A stretch of DNA of 64,000 bases from Semisulcospira habei (GCA_036245525.1 BTPG01000007.1:125639815-125703814); one strand, 5' to 3'. Positions 1 to 11,760 are shown, counted from the first letter of the stretch. The notes: a model not told the origin generated them from the letters alone. A program made the numbers and translations.

Positions 1-1860
1 AGCACAAAGACCATATCGGTGGTACTCCTGTTTGCTCTGAAGCCACACTGGCCCTCTGGGAGGTGGTCTTCAGCGATGGCAGGTACCAGCCGATTCAGGA
101 GCAACCTTGCGAGAATTTTCCCGGCAATGGACAGCAGGGTAATTCCACGATAATTAGAGCAGGCAGACTTCTCTCCTTTGTTCTTGTACAGGGTGATGAT
201 GACTGCATCACGGAGATCCTTTGGTAGTGTTCCTGTTTCCCAGCAGCAGAGAAAGAGGTCGTGGAGCTTGTTGTGCAGTGCTGGGCCTCCATGTTTCCAG
301 ATCTCTGGCGGGATTCCGTCAATGCCTGCTGCTTTGCCACTCTTGAGCTGGTGGATGGCTGTGAGGGTCTCTTCGGCGGTGGGCGGTTCGTCCAATTCAA
401 CCTTTAGTGGAAGGTGTGGGATTTGGAGGATGACTGTTTCTTGAACAGTGCGTTCGGCGCCGAAGAGGTCATGAAAGTATTCCGACCAGCGGTTCAAGAT
501 GGAGGTATTATCTGTGAGGAGTGCCTGTCCATCAGCGCTTCGCAGGGGACTTTGTACCAGGTGCCTAGGGCCATACACTGCTTTCAGTGCTTCGTAGAAG
601 CCCCTGTAGTCACCGTTGTCAGCGCAGAGCTGGGTCCTCTGTGCGAGTCTGGACCACCACTCGTTCTGGAGCTCTCTAAGCTTGAGCTGGAGACTGCTGC
701 AGATGAGGCGGAAGGCAGACTTCTTCACAGGGCAGGAAGGCTGGGCTAGGTGGGCCTGGTGGGCGGCTCTTTTTTTTGCTAGAAGTTCCTGGATCTCTAC
801 GTCGTTTTCGTCAAACCAGTCTTTGTTCCTCTTTCTAGCAAAACCGAAGACTTCTACAGATGATTTTACAATAGCAGTTTTCAGTTGTTCCCAGAGTGTT
901 TCAGGGGAGGAGTCTGCTGGATCAACTGTGTCTTTGAGCATGCGCTGTAAATCGGCCTGAAGGGCAGCTTTCTTGTCGTCACGCTGAAGGCTGGCAACAT
1001 CAAGCTTTTTCTTGGGGGGGCCCCCTTTCTTGGGTTTCAGCTTGAGGCGGAGCCTGAGTTTGCAGCGAACAAGGCGGTGATCAGTGTGGCACTCTGCGCT
1101 GGGCATCACTCTGGTGAGGAGGACGTCACTGCGGTCCCTCTGACGCACTAGGACATAGTCGATAAGGTGCCAGTGCTTGGAGCGAGGATGCATCCAGGTG
1201 GTCTTTCGACTGTCCTTTTGCTGGAAAGTAGTGTTGGTGATGACAAGTTGCTGCTCTGCACAGAGCTCCAACAGTAGGCGACCATTGTCATTGCAGTTCC
1301 CAACGCCATGCTTGCCGAGGACTAATTTCCAGGCTTCAGGGTCTTGGACCACTCTGGCGTTGAAGTCACCAAGGATGATGACTTTGTCGTCTGCAGGGGT
1401 GCTCTGCAGGAGGCTGCGCAGGTCAGAGTAGAACTTTTTCTGCAGGCTCTGCCAGGAGGGTTGGGGAGTACACACTGAGAAGGGTGACGTATTGCTGGTG
1501 TCTCAGTGGGAGGCGCATGGACATGATGCGGTCGGAGTGACCCGTTGGTAGGATTTCCAACTTAGTCGCAATGGGGGTCTTCACCATGAAGCCCACGCCT
1601 GAGAGCCGTCTTTCTGATGCAGGCCTGCCTGACCAGTAGAGGGTGTAGCCAGCGCCAAGTTCTTGGAGGCTGCCTTTCTCCGGAAGGCGTACTTCGCTGA
1701 GAGCGGCGATGTCGATGTTTAACCTCCGCAATTCATGGGCAATGAGGGCGGAGCGACGTTCAGGGCGTCCGCTGTCTGCTGTGTCGAGCATGGTTCGGAT
1801 GTTCCAGCATGCTACGTTGAGTCCGGTCGTGCTCGTCATGAGAGTGGATCCATTGTTTTT
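1..1860 (-). mobile_element. LINE (non-LTR retrotransposon), endonuclease plus reverse transcriptase, 3' part cut by window start
   Basis: Read on the minus strand this is one degraded LINE ORF2. The N-terminal APE-type endonuclease starts near 1839 with NVACWNIRTM and ALSEVRLP and continues, after a one-base frame slip near 1435, into ILGDFNARV and a catalytic TDHRLV motif near 1080. A linker follows, then the RT palm: SGKAAGIDGIPPEIW near 300-340, LYKNKGEKSACSNYRGITLLS near 125-190, and GQCGFRANRSTTDMV at 1-60. The remaining RT and 3' UTR lie outside the window. The domain order EN then RT is that of APE-type LINEs. The clade is not fixed. Frame breaks make it inactive. Confidence 0.9.
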
Positions 1861-2545
1861 TCTTGTTTTCTGACCGCATGAGAAGATGCCCGTTGACCGC
1901 GGCTAGCCAACTGGGGTTACGAGGGGATGAGCTTTGGTTAGGCCACCTTTTCTAGGCCCCTCTCCATGTGGAGCAAGCAGTGCTGTCCCTAGAGAAGGCT
2001 GCTTGGTCGTTCAGGGTGTGCCGAGTGACGTTGTCATCCCCAGGTCAACATCAGGCGACCAATATCCTGAACCGCCTGCATGCAGGTTTGAGACTGCGGC
2101 TTCCAGTGACATCTTTCACCTGCCGTTTTGCCCCTTGCCCATCGCTACAGGACTTGGAAAGTTCAGTGTCATAGTCCGTGGGCGTTTCCTAAAGCCTGCG
2201 CGGTGGAGCTTTTTGGTGGAGTGCAGTGTGCGCAGTACTGGCCCCACCCTTTAAACCCTTGGTTCGTTTGCCATGGCCTAGCAAGCTGGGACGGTGGCAT
2301 CGAGGTCCTCGGGTCGTAGGTTTTATATCAGACTGTCCTTGTCTTAGTCTCTGGCTCAACAGCCTTCCCCGGAGACACGGGGGCTTTGATGTCAGGGGTT
2401 TCCTCCCTTAGCCTTTCCGCAGCCAAGCGGCCATGCCTGCAAGGCAGCAGGGGACTCGTGGGGGCCGGGGTCGTCTATGTCCCGTGCAGATGTGAACATC
2501 TGCCCACTGCCCAGACGGTGACACCAGAGGAGAAAAATCCAACGC
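1861..2545 (-). other. putative 5' leader of the LINE, no gene
   Basis: GC-rich sequence between the LINE ORF and a tRNA-like module. No conserved protein is seen on either strand; the short open frames overlap one another and carry no recognisable motif. It may be the 5' untranslated leader of the LINE, because it directly abuts the endonuclease start. That is inference. Confidence 0.4.
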
Positions 2546-2616
2546 CGGAACCCGGTATCGAACCTCACACCTTTGGCATTGGAGGCAGACGCCTTAACCA
2601 CTGCGCCACTTCCCCG
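2546..2616 (-). repeat. tRNA-like Pol III head (SINE-type)
   Basis: The minus strand shows an A-box-like TGGCGCAGTGG followed about 40 bases later by a B-box GGTTCGATACC, in tRNA-like spacing. The 3' side does not pair with the 5' end as an acceptor stem would, so this is a tRNA-derived promoter module and not a tRNA gene. It points towards the LINE at 1860. Confidence 0.6.
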
Positions 2617-2639
2617 CTACCTACTTAAATGTTAGATAT

Positions 2640-2717
2640 ATGTGCACGTACGTGTGTATGTGTATGTACAAAAGTGCGCATGTACACGAGTACATGTATA
2701 TGTGTGTGCGTGTGTGC

Positions 2718-2788
<71 letters not shown>

Positions 2789-3080
2789 CGCGCGCGCGTG
2801 ACGTTTATATTTAGTTAGTTTTTGTTGTTTGGTTGATGTTCTTTTTATTTGTTATGTAGCTTAGCAAGGACATATTGTAAGAAAGGCCTGCACGCCTAAT
2901 ATCTCAATCCTTGGAAAATAAAGTTTCGTTCGTTCGTTCGTTCGTTCGTTCGTTCTCTCTCTCTCTCTCTCTCTGTCTGTCTGTCTGTCTCTCTCTCTGT
3001 CTCTCTCTCTGTCTCTCTCTCTCTCTCTCTGTCTGTCTCTCTGTCTCTCTCTCTGTCTCTCTTTCTCTTTTTGTCCAAAA
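2640..3080. repeat. microsatellite block: (TG)n then (TTCG)n and (CT)n
   Basis: A TG run at about 2700-2800 ends in GCGCGC. A GTTC/TTCG tetranucleotide tract (2928-2955) and CTGT/CT-rich tract (2955-3072) follow. The Cys-Val and Arg-Glu open frames here are repeat artefacts. Confidence 0.95.
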
Positions 3081-3117
3081 AGTACTCCGGCAGTCGCCGG
3101 AGCGCCGGAGTCGCCCG

Positions 3118-4590
3118 CTACGTCCCTGTATCAAAACTGCGGGTACATTGTATGAGAGACACAGTGTATCAAAACTGCGGATGCATTGTATTAGATAGTG
3201 TATGAAAGTGTAGGTGCATTGTATGAGAGACACAGTGTGTCAAAACTGCGGATGCATTGTATTAGATAGTGTATGAAAGTGTAGGTGCATTGTATGAGAG
3301 TCACAGTGTATCAAAACTGCGGATGCATTGTATTAGATAGTGTATGAAAGTCGGTGTAGGTGCATTGTATGGGAGACACAGTATCAAAACTGCGGATGCA
3401 TTGTATTAGATAGTGTATGAAAGTGTAGGTGCATTGTATGGGAGACACAGTGTATCAAAACTGCGGATGCATTGTATGAGATAGTGTATGAAAGTGTAGG
3501 TGCATTGTATGGGAGACACAGTGTATCAAAACTGCGGATGCATTGTATTAGATAGTGTATGAAAGTGTAGGTGCATTGTATGGGAGACACAGTGTATCAA
3601 AACTGCGGATGCATTGTATTAGATAGTGTATGAAAGTGTAGGTGCATTGTATGGGAGACACAGTATCAAAACTGCGGATGCATTGTATTAGATAGTGTAT
3701 GAAAGTGTAGGTGCATTGTATGAGAGACACAGTGTATCAAAACTGCGGATGCATTGTATTAGATAGTGTATGAAAGTGTAGGTGCATTGTATGGGAGACA
3801 CAGTATCAAAACTGCGGATGCATTGTATGAGATAGTGTATGAAAGTGTAGGTGCATTGTATGGGAGACACAGTATCAAAACTGCGGATGCATTGTATTAG
3901 ATAGTGTATGAAAGTGTAGGTGCATTGTATGGGAGACACAGTATCAAAACTGCGGATGCATTGTATTAGATAGTGTATGAAAGTGTAGGTGCATTGTATG
4001 GGAGACACAGTATCAAAACTGCGGATGCATTGTATTAGATAGTGTATGAAAGTGTAGGTGCATTGTATGGGAGACACAGTATCAAAACTGCGGATGCATT
4101 GTATTAGATAGTGTATGAAAGTGTAGGTGCATTGTATGGGAGACACAGTATCAAAACTGCGGATGCATTGTATTAGATAGTGTATGAAAGTGTAGGTGCA
4201 TTGTATGGGAGACACAGTATCAAAACTGCGGATGCATTGTATTAGATAGTGTATGAAAGTGTAGGTGCATTGTATGGGAGACACAGTATCAAAACTGCGG
4301 ATGCATTGTATTAGATAGTGTATGAAAGTGTAGGTGCATTGTATGGGAGACACAGTATCAAAACTGCGGATGCATTGTATTAGATAGTGTATGAAAGTGT
4401 AGGTGCATTGTATGGGAGACACAGTATCAAAACTGCGGGTACATTGTATGAGAGACACAGTGTATCAAAACTGCGGATGCATTGTATTAGATAGTGTATG
4501 AAAGTGTAGGTGCATTGTATGGGAGACACAGTATCAAAACTGCGGATGCATTGTATGAGACAGTGTACCAAAGTGTGGATGCATTTGTGG
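3118..4590. repeat. 69-bp satellite/minisatellite array, about 21 units
   Basis: Units of 69 bp (some 71-72) run head to tail with very few substitutions from about 3660 to 4430 and are more variable at both ends. Each unit consists of two related halves of 34 and 35 bp: GATGCATTGTATTAGAT... and GGTGCATTGTATGGGAG.... Because 69 is 23 codons, the minus strand stays open for 256 codons in the homogeneous part. I regard that frame as a by-product of repeat length. No SINE or LINE hallmarks are present. Confidence 0.95.
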
Positions 4591-4930
4591 ATGCATCGTG
4601 CTGAGGTCGCATCGTGAGAATAAAGTACTGTTGGAACTGTTACTCCAGTGTGGTCTGCAACCTGGTGCCAAGTGTGACGAGTTGCAGCTGAGTGAGGTTT
4701 TTCTACTGTGTTTGGTTTGATTACATCATACTAAGACCACGACTACCACGTAACATACTGGCACCTCCGACGGGACCCCATCAGTTGGCTCAGTGGATAG
4801 GGTGGCCGGAGACAACAGCCAGCAGAGAAACGCATAGATGGCGATATCGGAAATGGAAACATTCCTGAGACTTGGAAAGGAATAAGGACTGGAGGGAGTT
4901 CAACTCCTGGAGTTTGTAAAGAGAGAAAAA
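4591..4930. other. unassigned spacer
   Basis: No gene is visible. A TGGCTCAGTGG A-box-like string at about 4792 and a GAGTTCAACTCC B-box-like string at about 4887 are spaced too far apart (about 95 bases) for a convincing tRNA-like promoter. Confidence 0.5.
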
Positions 4931-4931
4931 G

Positions 4932-6545
4932 GAGAGTTAGTTAGTTATTTGGGTTTAACGCCGAGCAGGCGACTAAGGACATCTCACGGCGGGCTGGGTA
5001 AAAATCTGGCCAGCCAGACTAAAAGAAAAATCTTAAGACAAGATGTAAATATATCTTAAACATATTTCATGCTAAAATGTCGCACAGATCCTTAAAGGAA
5101 ACGTCTACAGACTCTCAAAAATGTCAAAATAATAGAATTAACATAGTCTATGAATGCTCAGATCTTATTAAAAATATTGCACTTTCTAAAAAAACTGAAG
5201 ATTTTGTCCGGGGGTACATCCCGGAACAAAACCTTCAAGGAGTCTGCTGTGAAGTGTTCATATCTTGTGTCAATTAGATAGGCACAAGACAGCAAAAAGT
5301 GTTTAACAGAATACTGCTCGTCGCAGGCATAACACCATGGACGCTCCTCATGTTTTAGTAAATAAGAGTGCGTAACATACGTGTGCCCTATGTGAAGCCG
5401 AGAAAGGACAGTCTCCTCACGGCGGCTGCCGCAGCGATAAGGTAGACTGTCGGACACCTTAGGAAGAGCTTCATGCAGCTTGTTAGTTTCCTCTTTGTCC
5501 CACTCGGACTGCCATTCACGGGCTATGTACGCACTAATCATAGGTTTAAAATCACTATGAACAGTCTGTGCGTCAGGGACAGGGTCGTTGCGGGCATCGT
5601 TGGCAACAGAATCTGCGATCCTGTTGCCTTCGATGCCCACATGCCCTGGGACCCAAATAAAAATAATGTCATAATATTCCCTCATCAAGACTGAGTAGAG
5701 CTCTCTAATCTGCACCAGCAGTGGGTGGTCTGTTCCTGCGCCCTGAAGGGCCTGCAGGGCAGAAAGAGAGTCAGACAGAATCAGAAAGTTCCTCTCCCTA
5801 GACCGATAAGCAAGCTTGAGTGCCAGCAGAACCGCCTGCAGTTCTGCACTAAATATAGATGAATGGTCTGGGAGGCGTTGCTTAAATGGGCGTCTAGGAT
5901 GGCGAGAGGACACTGCGGCCGCAGCCACTCTCCCATCCTCAGACTTTGACCCATCCATATAAATACGACAATAGCCAGGAAAACTTGAAAGGAGTTCATT
6001 GAGGCTCTGTTGGTATATGGCTGGTTGAGTAGAGTCCTTCTTGTCGGCGGTCAAGTCCAGCAAGATGTCAGGGACTGGTAATAGATAGGGTAGAGTGATG
6101 TGTTGCAGAGATCCAAAACTTTGACCATGGCCACTCCGGCCGCCTGCAGATGAGGTCGGACACGGAAGAAAAGTGGACGGACAGCTCCCGGATGGGTATG
6201 GTAAATCTCTGCAAACGGCGGTTTAAAAACACAATCACAGGCATGATTGTCTGGATGGACCTTCAGTTTCAGAACGTAGCTGAGCATGAGGTGGATGCGG
6301 CGGAGCTTAAGAGAAGGCTCTCCTGCCTCGGCGTACAGACTAGGAACTGGAGATGTCCTGAAGGCCCCCAGACATATCCGCAGACCTTGATGGTGGATTG
6401 TGTTCAGACGCAGTAGAACAGACTTGGAAGGCGAGCCATATACCACAGAGCCGTAATCCAGTTTGGACCGAACAAGGGCCAGGTACAGCCGAAGTTAAAA
6501 AGTGCGGTCTGCACCCCAGTCAGTACGACCAACGACACGAAGAAA
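4932..6545 (-). mobile_element. 5'-truncated LINE with RNase H domain, 3' end at 4932
   Basis: The minus strand encodes the end of an RT (6446-6060, with LNTIHHQGLRICLGAFRTS and LYAEAGEPSL) and a complete RNase HI domain (6063-5158). Visible catalytic stretches are YMDGSKSEDG, FSAELQAVLLALKLA, ILSDSLSALQAL and WVPGHVGIEGNRIADS. A zinc-knuckle-like C-terminus follows (CYACDEQYSVKHFLLSC). The RT and RNase H parts sit in different frames, so the copy is broken. The 3' UTR ends in GCTCGGCGTTAAACCC and an (AACT)n tail at 4932-4975. RNase H places it in the I/R1-like group of LINEs. Confidence 0.88.
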
Positions 6546-7375
6546 GTCGAAAGCCTTCTGACAATATACACCACAAAAGCACTTATTGTTTTTATTTTTA
6601 TGTTGACAACAACTCTTTTCCCCTTAATTTCCTGTGGTGTTTCAATGTATCCACGAGCACGGAAGTTGTCAACATTTATACTGTTTATTGTTATACTTCC
6701 AACATTACTTTCAGTTCATCCTGACCCTCTTTCTGTTGACCTTTCTTGTGCGACTTTGAAGTCGTTAATTCATTGGTCGTATATTTTGATCGAATTCACC
6801 TATGTATTGTAATGTCGCCTGCCTAGTTGCAACAAATGTGTTTATATTTTCATTGTAGTATATTCAATATCTATTTGTATTTTTATAAACTCTAATAAAG
6901 TCGGCACTTTGACTATACGCATTGGCATTTATTTCAGAGGTAGTTGAATTGCGTGGAAAATGCGTTTCTGTCGATGACGTTTGAATCCCCCAAGACGTTT
7001 GTCGTGTAGCTAACCTGCGTTCGCACTGTCTTCGCTTCCTGGTTTCACACTGTCGCTACGCGTTTGTAATAAAGTACTTACGTCTCTTACATCGAAACGC
7101 GCATATGGCAATGGGTGCCAGAACTGAATCTACCCCCTTCAGCACCGTGACCCCACCCCTTCCCTCCGCCTCTGGTCACCTTTAGCTATAGCGTATTGCT
7201 GTTCAACTAATTTACTTTCTAATTTAAGGTTGCGCTCTGTGCATGGGCTGTTTCTCCGTATCCATTCTCTGTTGGTTTATGGCTTCTTCCCCCCCCCCCC
7301 CCCCGCTAACGTATTTTTGACGTCATAAACCAGAAGATTTAGGGGAGAAGAGGTGATATGACACACACTAATGTG
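6546..7375. other. AT-rich spacer with a poly-C tract
   Basis: No gene or clear repeat is seen. It holds an AATAAAG-rich stretch near 6890, a C14 run near 7291-7305 and scattered short ORFs without motifs. Confidence 0.5.
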
Positions 7376-7545
7376 AAGCGTTTGGGGCTGACGTCATTTG
7401 TCCCCGCGAAGGTGATTTCAAAGATGGGGCACTTTAGGGTCTGTAACGTATTTTGATTTGCCTGGATTTGAACTTGAAACCTTTTTTTACGGAGAGACCC
7501 CGTGACCGACGCTCTGCTGCCGGAGCCGGCCACCTCGGAGAAAAC
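7376..7545 (-). repeat. tRNA-derived SINE, family SINE-2
   Basis: The minus strand has a tRNA-like head with B-box region GGTTTCAAGTTCAAATCC, followed by a body with TGCCCCATCTTTGAAATCACC and GGGACAAATGACGTCA. The same head-plus-body order occurs at 11455-11620 and 11630-11760, which defines a family. Confidence 0.6.
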
Positions 7546-7680
7546 TCGAAAAGAGAAGGAGAAGAAAGAGTAGCCCCTTTCCGTGGTCAGAGTAGATATG
7601 GAAACAATTTGTACAAAGTCGGTAGGTAGGTCTATCTGCCAGGTATATTTATAGCGCCTGTCAATCATTTACATAGGGGT

Positions 7681-8290
7681 ATGGGTTGTTACCATGTAGT
7701 ATTACCATGGGCTGTTACCATGTTTTACCATGGGCTGTTACCATGTATTTCTATGGGCTGTTACCATGTATTACCATGGGCTGTTACCATATATTACCAT
7801 GGGTTGTTACCATGTATTACCATGTCGGGGTGTTACCACGTATTACCATGGGATGTTACCATGTATTTCCATGGTCTGTTACCATGTAATACCATGGGTT
7901 ATTACCATGGGCTGTTACCATGTATTACCATGGGCTGTTACCATGTATTACCATGGGCTGTTACCATGTATTACCATGGGCTGTTACCATGTATTACCAT
8001 GGGCTGTTACCATGTATTACCATGGGCTGTTACCATGTATTACCATGGGCTGTTACCATGTATTACCATGGGCTGTTACCATGTATTTCCATGGGCTGTT
8101 ACCATCTATTACCATGGGCTGTTACCATGTATTACCATGGGCTGTTACCATGTATTACCATGGGCTGTTACCATGTATTACCATGGGCTGTTACCATGTA
8201 CTACCATGGGCTGTTACCATGTATTACCATGGGCTGTTACCATATATTACCATGGGCTGTTACCATGTATTACCATGGGCTGTTACCATT
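7681..8290. repeat. 23-bp minisatellite, about 26 units
   Basis: The unit TTACCATGGGCTGTTACCATGTA is repeated head to tail, almost invariant from 7900 to 8290 and variable before that. Each unit contains TTACCATG twice. Since 23 is not a multiple of 3 and the unit has no stops, all three plus frames remain open for about 200 codons. These are not genes. Confidence 0.95.
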
Positions 8291-8379
8291 GACCAAAGCA
8301 CGAATACTGAGTACATGTATTTTGATACAGGAAAGGCTTGTCCACAATATTTGTAAAAAAACAACAACACAACACACAA

Positions 8380-8383
8380 CAAA

Positions 8384-8438
<55 letters not shown>

Positions 8439-8490
8439 GCACGCACGCACGAACGTACGCACGCAAACACGCACGTTCGCACACACAAAC
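8380..8490. repeat. (CA)n/(CGCA)n microsatellite
   Basis: Pure CA dinucleotides followed by ACGC/ACGA tetranucleotides. Confidence 0.95.
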
Positions 8491-9084
8491 ATACACTTTA
8501 CTAAGTTTAAAAAGGGATATTTTTGTAATGGTTGAGGATGTTATATGTGATTGCACCAGCAAACGCGATATTGCAGCAAACGGAGGTCTGTTTACTGACA
8601 AGCCTCTGAACGCGACACCCCAAAGATAATATTTTATCTGAAGCGCATTGTTTTTCGCGCGCATTTCACGTTTGCTCACGAACTTCTTAAATCTGATTTC
8701 AACATTGAAAAGATCGTCCAGTTTTCATTAAAGGTTGCTAACATTTTCTTGGACTTGGGTGGGATTAACTACGTTTTATTTCCCAGGGTCATCCTGGTCA
8801 GCCCCACAGGGTGGGGTTTTCTCTTTTCTTCTAAGGCACGTTTCTGTCTACCCTTGGTCCATTCACCTGTATGTTCCCTTTAACCTTTCGCTACTGTCTG
8901 CGCTGTCTGTAGTCCTTGATACTGGATGTGTGCTGATACTGGATGTGTGTTGCTAAATGGTCTCCGGCACCTAACAGATGATAAGTTGCTTATTTGCGGT
9001 TAGAACATTTTTATACATCATTTCCCTGTACATATTTTGTAATCGTAATGATTTTTTAAAAACTCTTTTTGTAAACTAGGGTAC
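8491..9084. other. spacer, no gene seen
   Basis: AT-rich unique-looking sequence. No conserved protein motif, RNA gene or clear repeat was recognised. Confidence 0.5.
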
Positions 9085-9450
9085 TAAAAATTAGCATAAA
9101 GGTACGGTTTCACTAGCATGTCTAAGGTACGTTTTCCCTAGCATGTCTAAGGTACGGCTTCCCTAGCATGTCTAAGGTAGGCTTCCCTAGCATGTCTAAG
9201 GTACGGCTTCCCTAGCATGTCTAAGGTACGGCTTCCCTAGCATGTCTAAGGTAGGCTTCCCTAGCATGTCTAAGGTACGGCTTCCCTAGCATGTCTAAGG
9301 TACGGCTTCCCTAGCATGTCTAAGGTACGGCTTCCCTAGCATGTCTAAGGTACGGCTTCCCTAGCATGTCTAAGGTACGGCTTCCCTAGCATGTCTAAGG
9401 TACGGCTTCCCTAGCATGTCTAAGGTACGGCTTCCCTAGCATGTCTTAGC
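9085..9450. repeat. 25-bp minisatellite, about 14 units
   Basis: The unit CTAAGGTACGGCTTCCCTAGCATGT is repeated. Two units lack two bases (AGGTAGGCTTCCC) and lie three units apart, which suggests duplication of a block of units. Confidence 0.95.
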
Positions 9451-9454
9451 CCCA

Positions 9455-9515
9455 GTAGCAAAACATCTTCGGGCCTACGACGGCCGCAACTAGCCCGCGC
9501 ACAGCCATTCTCCTG
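9455..9515. repeat. relic of hairpin family H4
   Basis: It carries AAACATCTTCGGGCCTACGACGGCCGCAACTAGCCCGCGCACAG in pieces matching the left arm of H4 elements at 45340 and 51230. The right arm is missing. Confidence 0.5.
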
Positions 9516-10400
9516 GAGGTATTCAAATTATCAGACTGTTCTGGAAGCGTTCCATGGGGCTTTTCAGCTTCATGAATGCTCGTTTCACAGCAAGGTAGAC
9601 AAGTATCGGGCGTCAATTGCATATTAATCGGACTGGCACATTATCATGTTTGGTTGTGAGTTCTGTATGATGTCCCATTTGCCATTGAATAAGCAAGATA
9701 CAGACATCTTTTTCGGTCACGGAACTGTTCAGTTGTTTTTGTAAGTAGAAAATAGTGAGACGTTCAGGCATGAGATGTTGTGTATGCTTTAATTTATACT
9801 TTTCAAAAACAAAACTAAGATTGTATAGGTGATTGCAGTTACGGTAAATGAAAGATCAAAACACACACATTAAAAAAAGAAGTCTGTATATACAAAAACA
9901 AAACAACCGGTCTGGAAATCAGTTAAACAAACCTCTTATTCTCGACTATCATTTAGTAGCATGTGTGAGGTCACTGCCAAGCAACGGCGCCTCTCGGGAA
10001 AAAAAAACCCAGATGCCTAATGTCTTGCTGTTGGGTGGCGTTCCAGACTGTTATCAGAGCCGCCCCCCAGCTGCTAAAGATTTGCTTGTGTCGCTGAAAG
10101 CCGCCTGATGCGGATCATTGGGGGAGGTGCTAGCGCGTACCTATCCGGCCATGATGTGACTAAAAGACCTAGTAATGTGTCGTCGTTTTATTGTCAAACT
10201 GTAACCAGTGTTGACAGTGTTTACTTCCTGGTCTCACACAAGGGCACACAACGCTGTACATGGCCTGCTTGGCTGTCACACAGCGCTGATTTCTCTTGTA
10301 TTGAAAGACGCGTTTCGTGAAAAATCGTCCTAATCAGTGACAACAGCTACTGCCCTCGGTTCCCCTCGGCACCCCACCTCATTCTTCTCCCTCATTAAAC
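9516..10400. other. spacer, no gene seen
   Basis: No motif-bearing ORF. A purine-rich stretch with A-runs at 9840-9900 and otherwise unremarkable sequence. Confidence 0.5.
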
Positions 10401-10401
10401 T

Positions 10402-10747
10402 CAGTGTACACCGTACAAGATCATACTAGGGGTGGAGACGGGGTGGTGGTATGGAGCTAGATAGAGCAAGTACACGTAAAGGGTATCCAGTGTGCACCGT
10501 ACAACATCCTACTAGGGGTGGGGATGGGGGTGGTGGTAGGGAGCTAGGTAAAACCAGCACACATTCAGGGTATCCAGTGCGCACCGTACAAGATCAAACT
10601 AGGGGTGGGGATGGGGTGGTGGTGGGAAGCTAGAATGAGCCAGCACACATAAACGGTATCCAGTGTGTACCGTACAAGATCAATCTAGGGGTGGGGATGG
10701 GGTGGTGGTAGGGAGCTAGATAGAACCAGCACATGTAAAGGGTATCC
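10402..10747. repeat. ~87-bp tandem repeat, four units
   Basis: Each unit starts AGTGTGCACCGTACAAGATC, continues with a G-rich AGGGGTGGGGATGGGGTGG core and ends AAAGGGTATCC. Units differ by several substitutions each, so the array is old. Confidence 0.9.
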
Positions 10748-10963
10748 CGCCAAAACACCCACGCACGAAGACACGCACAAACAATGTCAGCGTTCCCAGC
10801 TAGCTGGCTGATTGTGGTTTTACGTCCGGTCAAAAAGTCCGCGATAGGTAAACGGGGTCAGGGACAGTGACTTTGGATGCGATTTTAGCTGCCACATGAG
10901 CACTGTTAAATTCAGGTAGTGAACTATATCAGATATACAATCTGGCGAACTGTTGTATATTTG

Positions 10964-11030
10964 TGATGGTCTGCGATTTTGGAACTTACGACTGAAATCT
11001 GTAAGGTCTAAAATCACAGACCAAGACATA
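10964..11030. repeat. hairpin element, family H5 (diverged)
   Basis: Arms GGTCTGCGATTTTGGAACTTA and GTAAGGTCTAAAATCACAGACC are near-complementary. Family H5 is defined by TCTGTGATTTTGGACCTTA arms, best seen at 17801-17872. Confidence 0.65.
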
Positions 11031-11046
11031 TCCAAAGGTACAAACT

Positions 11047-11265
11047 TTAACCCCTACCCTGGCAACGGATGTACATTTTAGTGTTTCTGAAATGTGTGTT
11101 CACTGAACGACCAAAAGTCACACCTGTCCAAAGAACATAAGCACAAAGTGGTCTCCGCAAGAGGCATAGATCCTCATGAGCCCCCGCTGTCGCGGGGTGC
11201 TCATGAGGATCTATGCCTCTTGCAGTTAGATCGCGTTCGCTTTTTCTCGGCAGTGAAGGGGTTAA
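11047..11265. mobile_element. hairpin MITE, family H1 (TTAA-flanked, 219 bp)
   Basis: Type copy of H1. TTAA at both ends is followed inward by CCCCTACCCTGGC and its imperfect inverse GGCAGTGAAGGGG. Inside are unique flanks (CACTGAACGACCAAAAG... on the left, GATCGCGTTCGC... on the right) around a central ~65-bp palindrome, CAAGAGGCATAGATCCTCAT / GAGGATCTATGCCTCTTGC. TTAA duplication with CCC-type termini is the signature of piggyBac transposition. No transposase is encoded. Confidence 0.85.
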
Positions 11266-11454
11266 ATCGCTAGTCGTGCAGCGTGTTGTTGTCACAATAA
11301 TTGGCTTTCTCATTATCGTGTTTCGCTAATTGCCCTACATGAGCCATTTGCCCATATCGATACACTTTCGGTTTTACCGCTCAGTTAAAAGGCTTAGGGG
11401 AAGGGCGGTGGAAGGGGGGGGGGGGGAGGGAGGCGGGGACTGAGACAGGTGTAA

Positions 11455-11620
11455 AAAGGTATACGTGTAGGGCTTGACGTCTTTTGTCTACCACAAAGGT
11501 GATTTCAAAACGGGGCACCGAATGGAGTCTGAACAAATTTTGACCCCAGCTGGGTTCGAAACCGCGACCTTTCGTAAGATAGTTGAACGCGCTGCCATCT
11601 GAGCTACTCAGAGAAGTCCG
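11455..11620 (-). repeat. tRNA-derived SINE, family SINE-2
   Basis: On the minus strand: A-box TAGCTCAGATGG, B-box GGTTTCGAACCC, then the SINE-2 body with GTGCCCCGTTTTGAAATCACC and GACAAAAGACGTCA. Spacing of the boxes is tRNA-like. Confidence 0.75.
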
Positions 11621-11629
11621 TGATGGCAG

Positions 11630-11760
11630 AAACTTGTCATGTTTTGAGTTGTCTTGTCCCCATGAATGCGATTTTAAATGTAGGGCATGAAGCAGGTTTC
11701 CACAGAGTTTGATTTCACCTGGGTTTGAACCCAAGACCTTTCGATGTCCAGACCCAAGTG
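11630..11760 (-). repeat. SINE-2 partial copy
   Basis: A second B-box GGGTTCAAACCC with a GAAATCAAACTC body, on the minus strand, immediately upstream of the previous copy. The A-box half is degraded. Confidence 0.55.

Noticed and set aside
3688..4458. 256-codon open frame on the minus strand
   Set aside because: It exists only because the satellite unit is 69 bp, an exact multiple of three, without stops in that frame. No start context, domain or codon signature supports a gene.
4785..4905. tRNA-like SINE head
   Set aside because: The A-box-like and B-box-like strings are about 95 bases apart and no body or tail follows.
7681..8504. Three overlapping ~200-codon open frames in the plus strand
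   Set aside because: All come from a stop-free 23-bp tandem unit read in three frames.
9085..9450. CRISPR-like direct repeats
   Set aside because: Units are directly tandem with no unique spacers, and the DNA is eukaryotic. The same applies to the arrays at 3118, 7681, 10402, 13138 and 44322.
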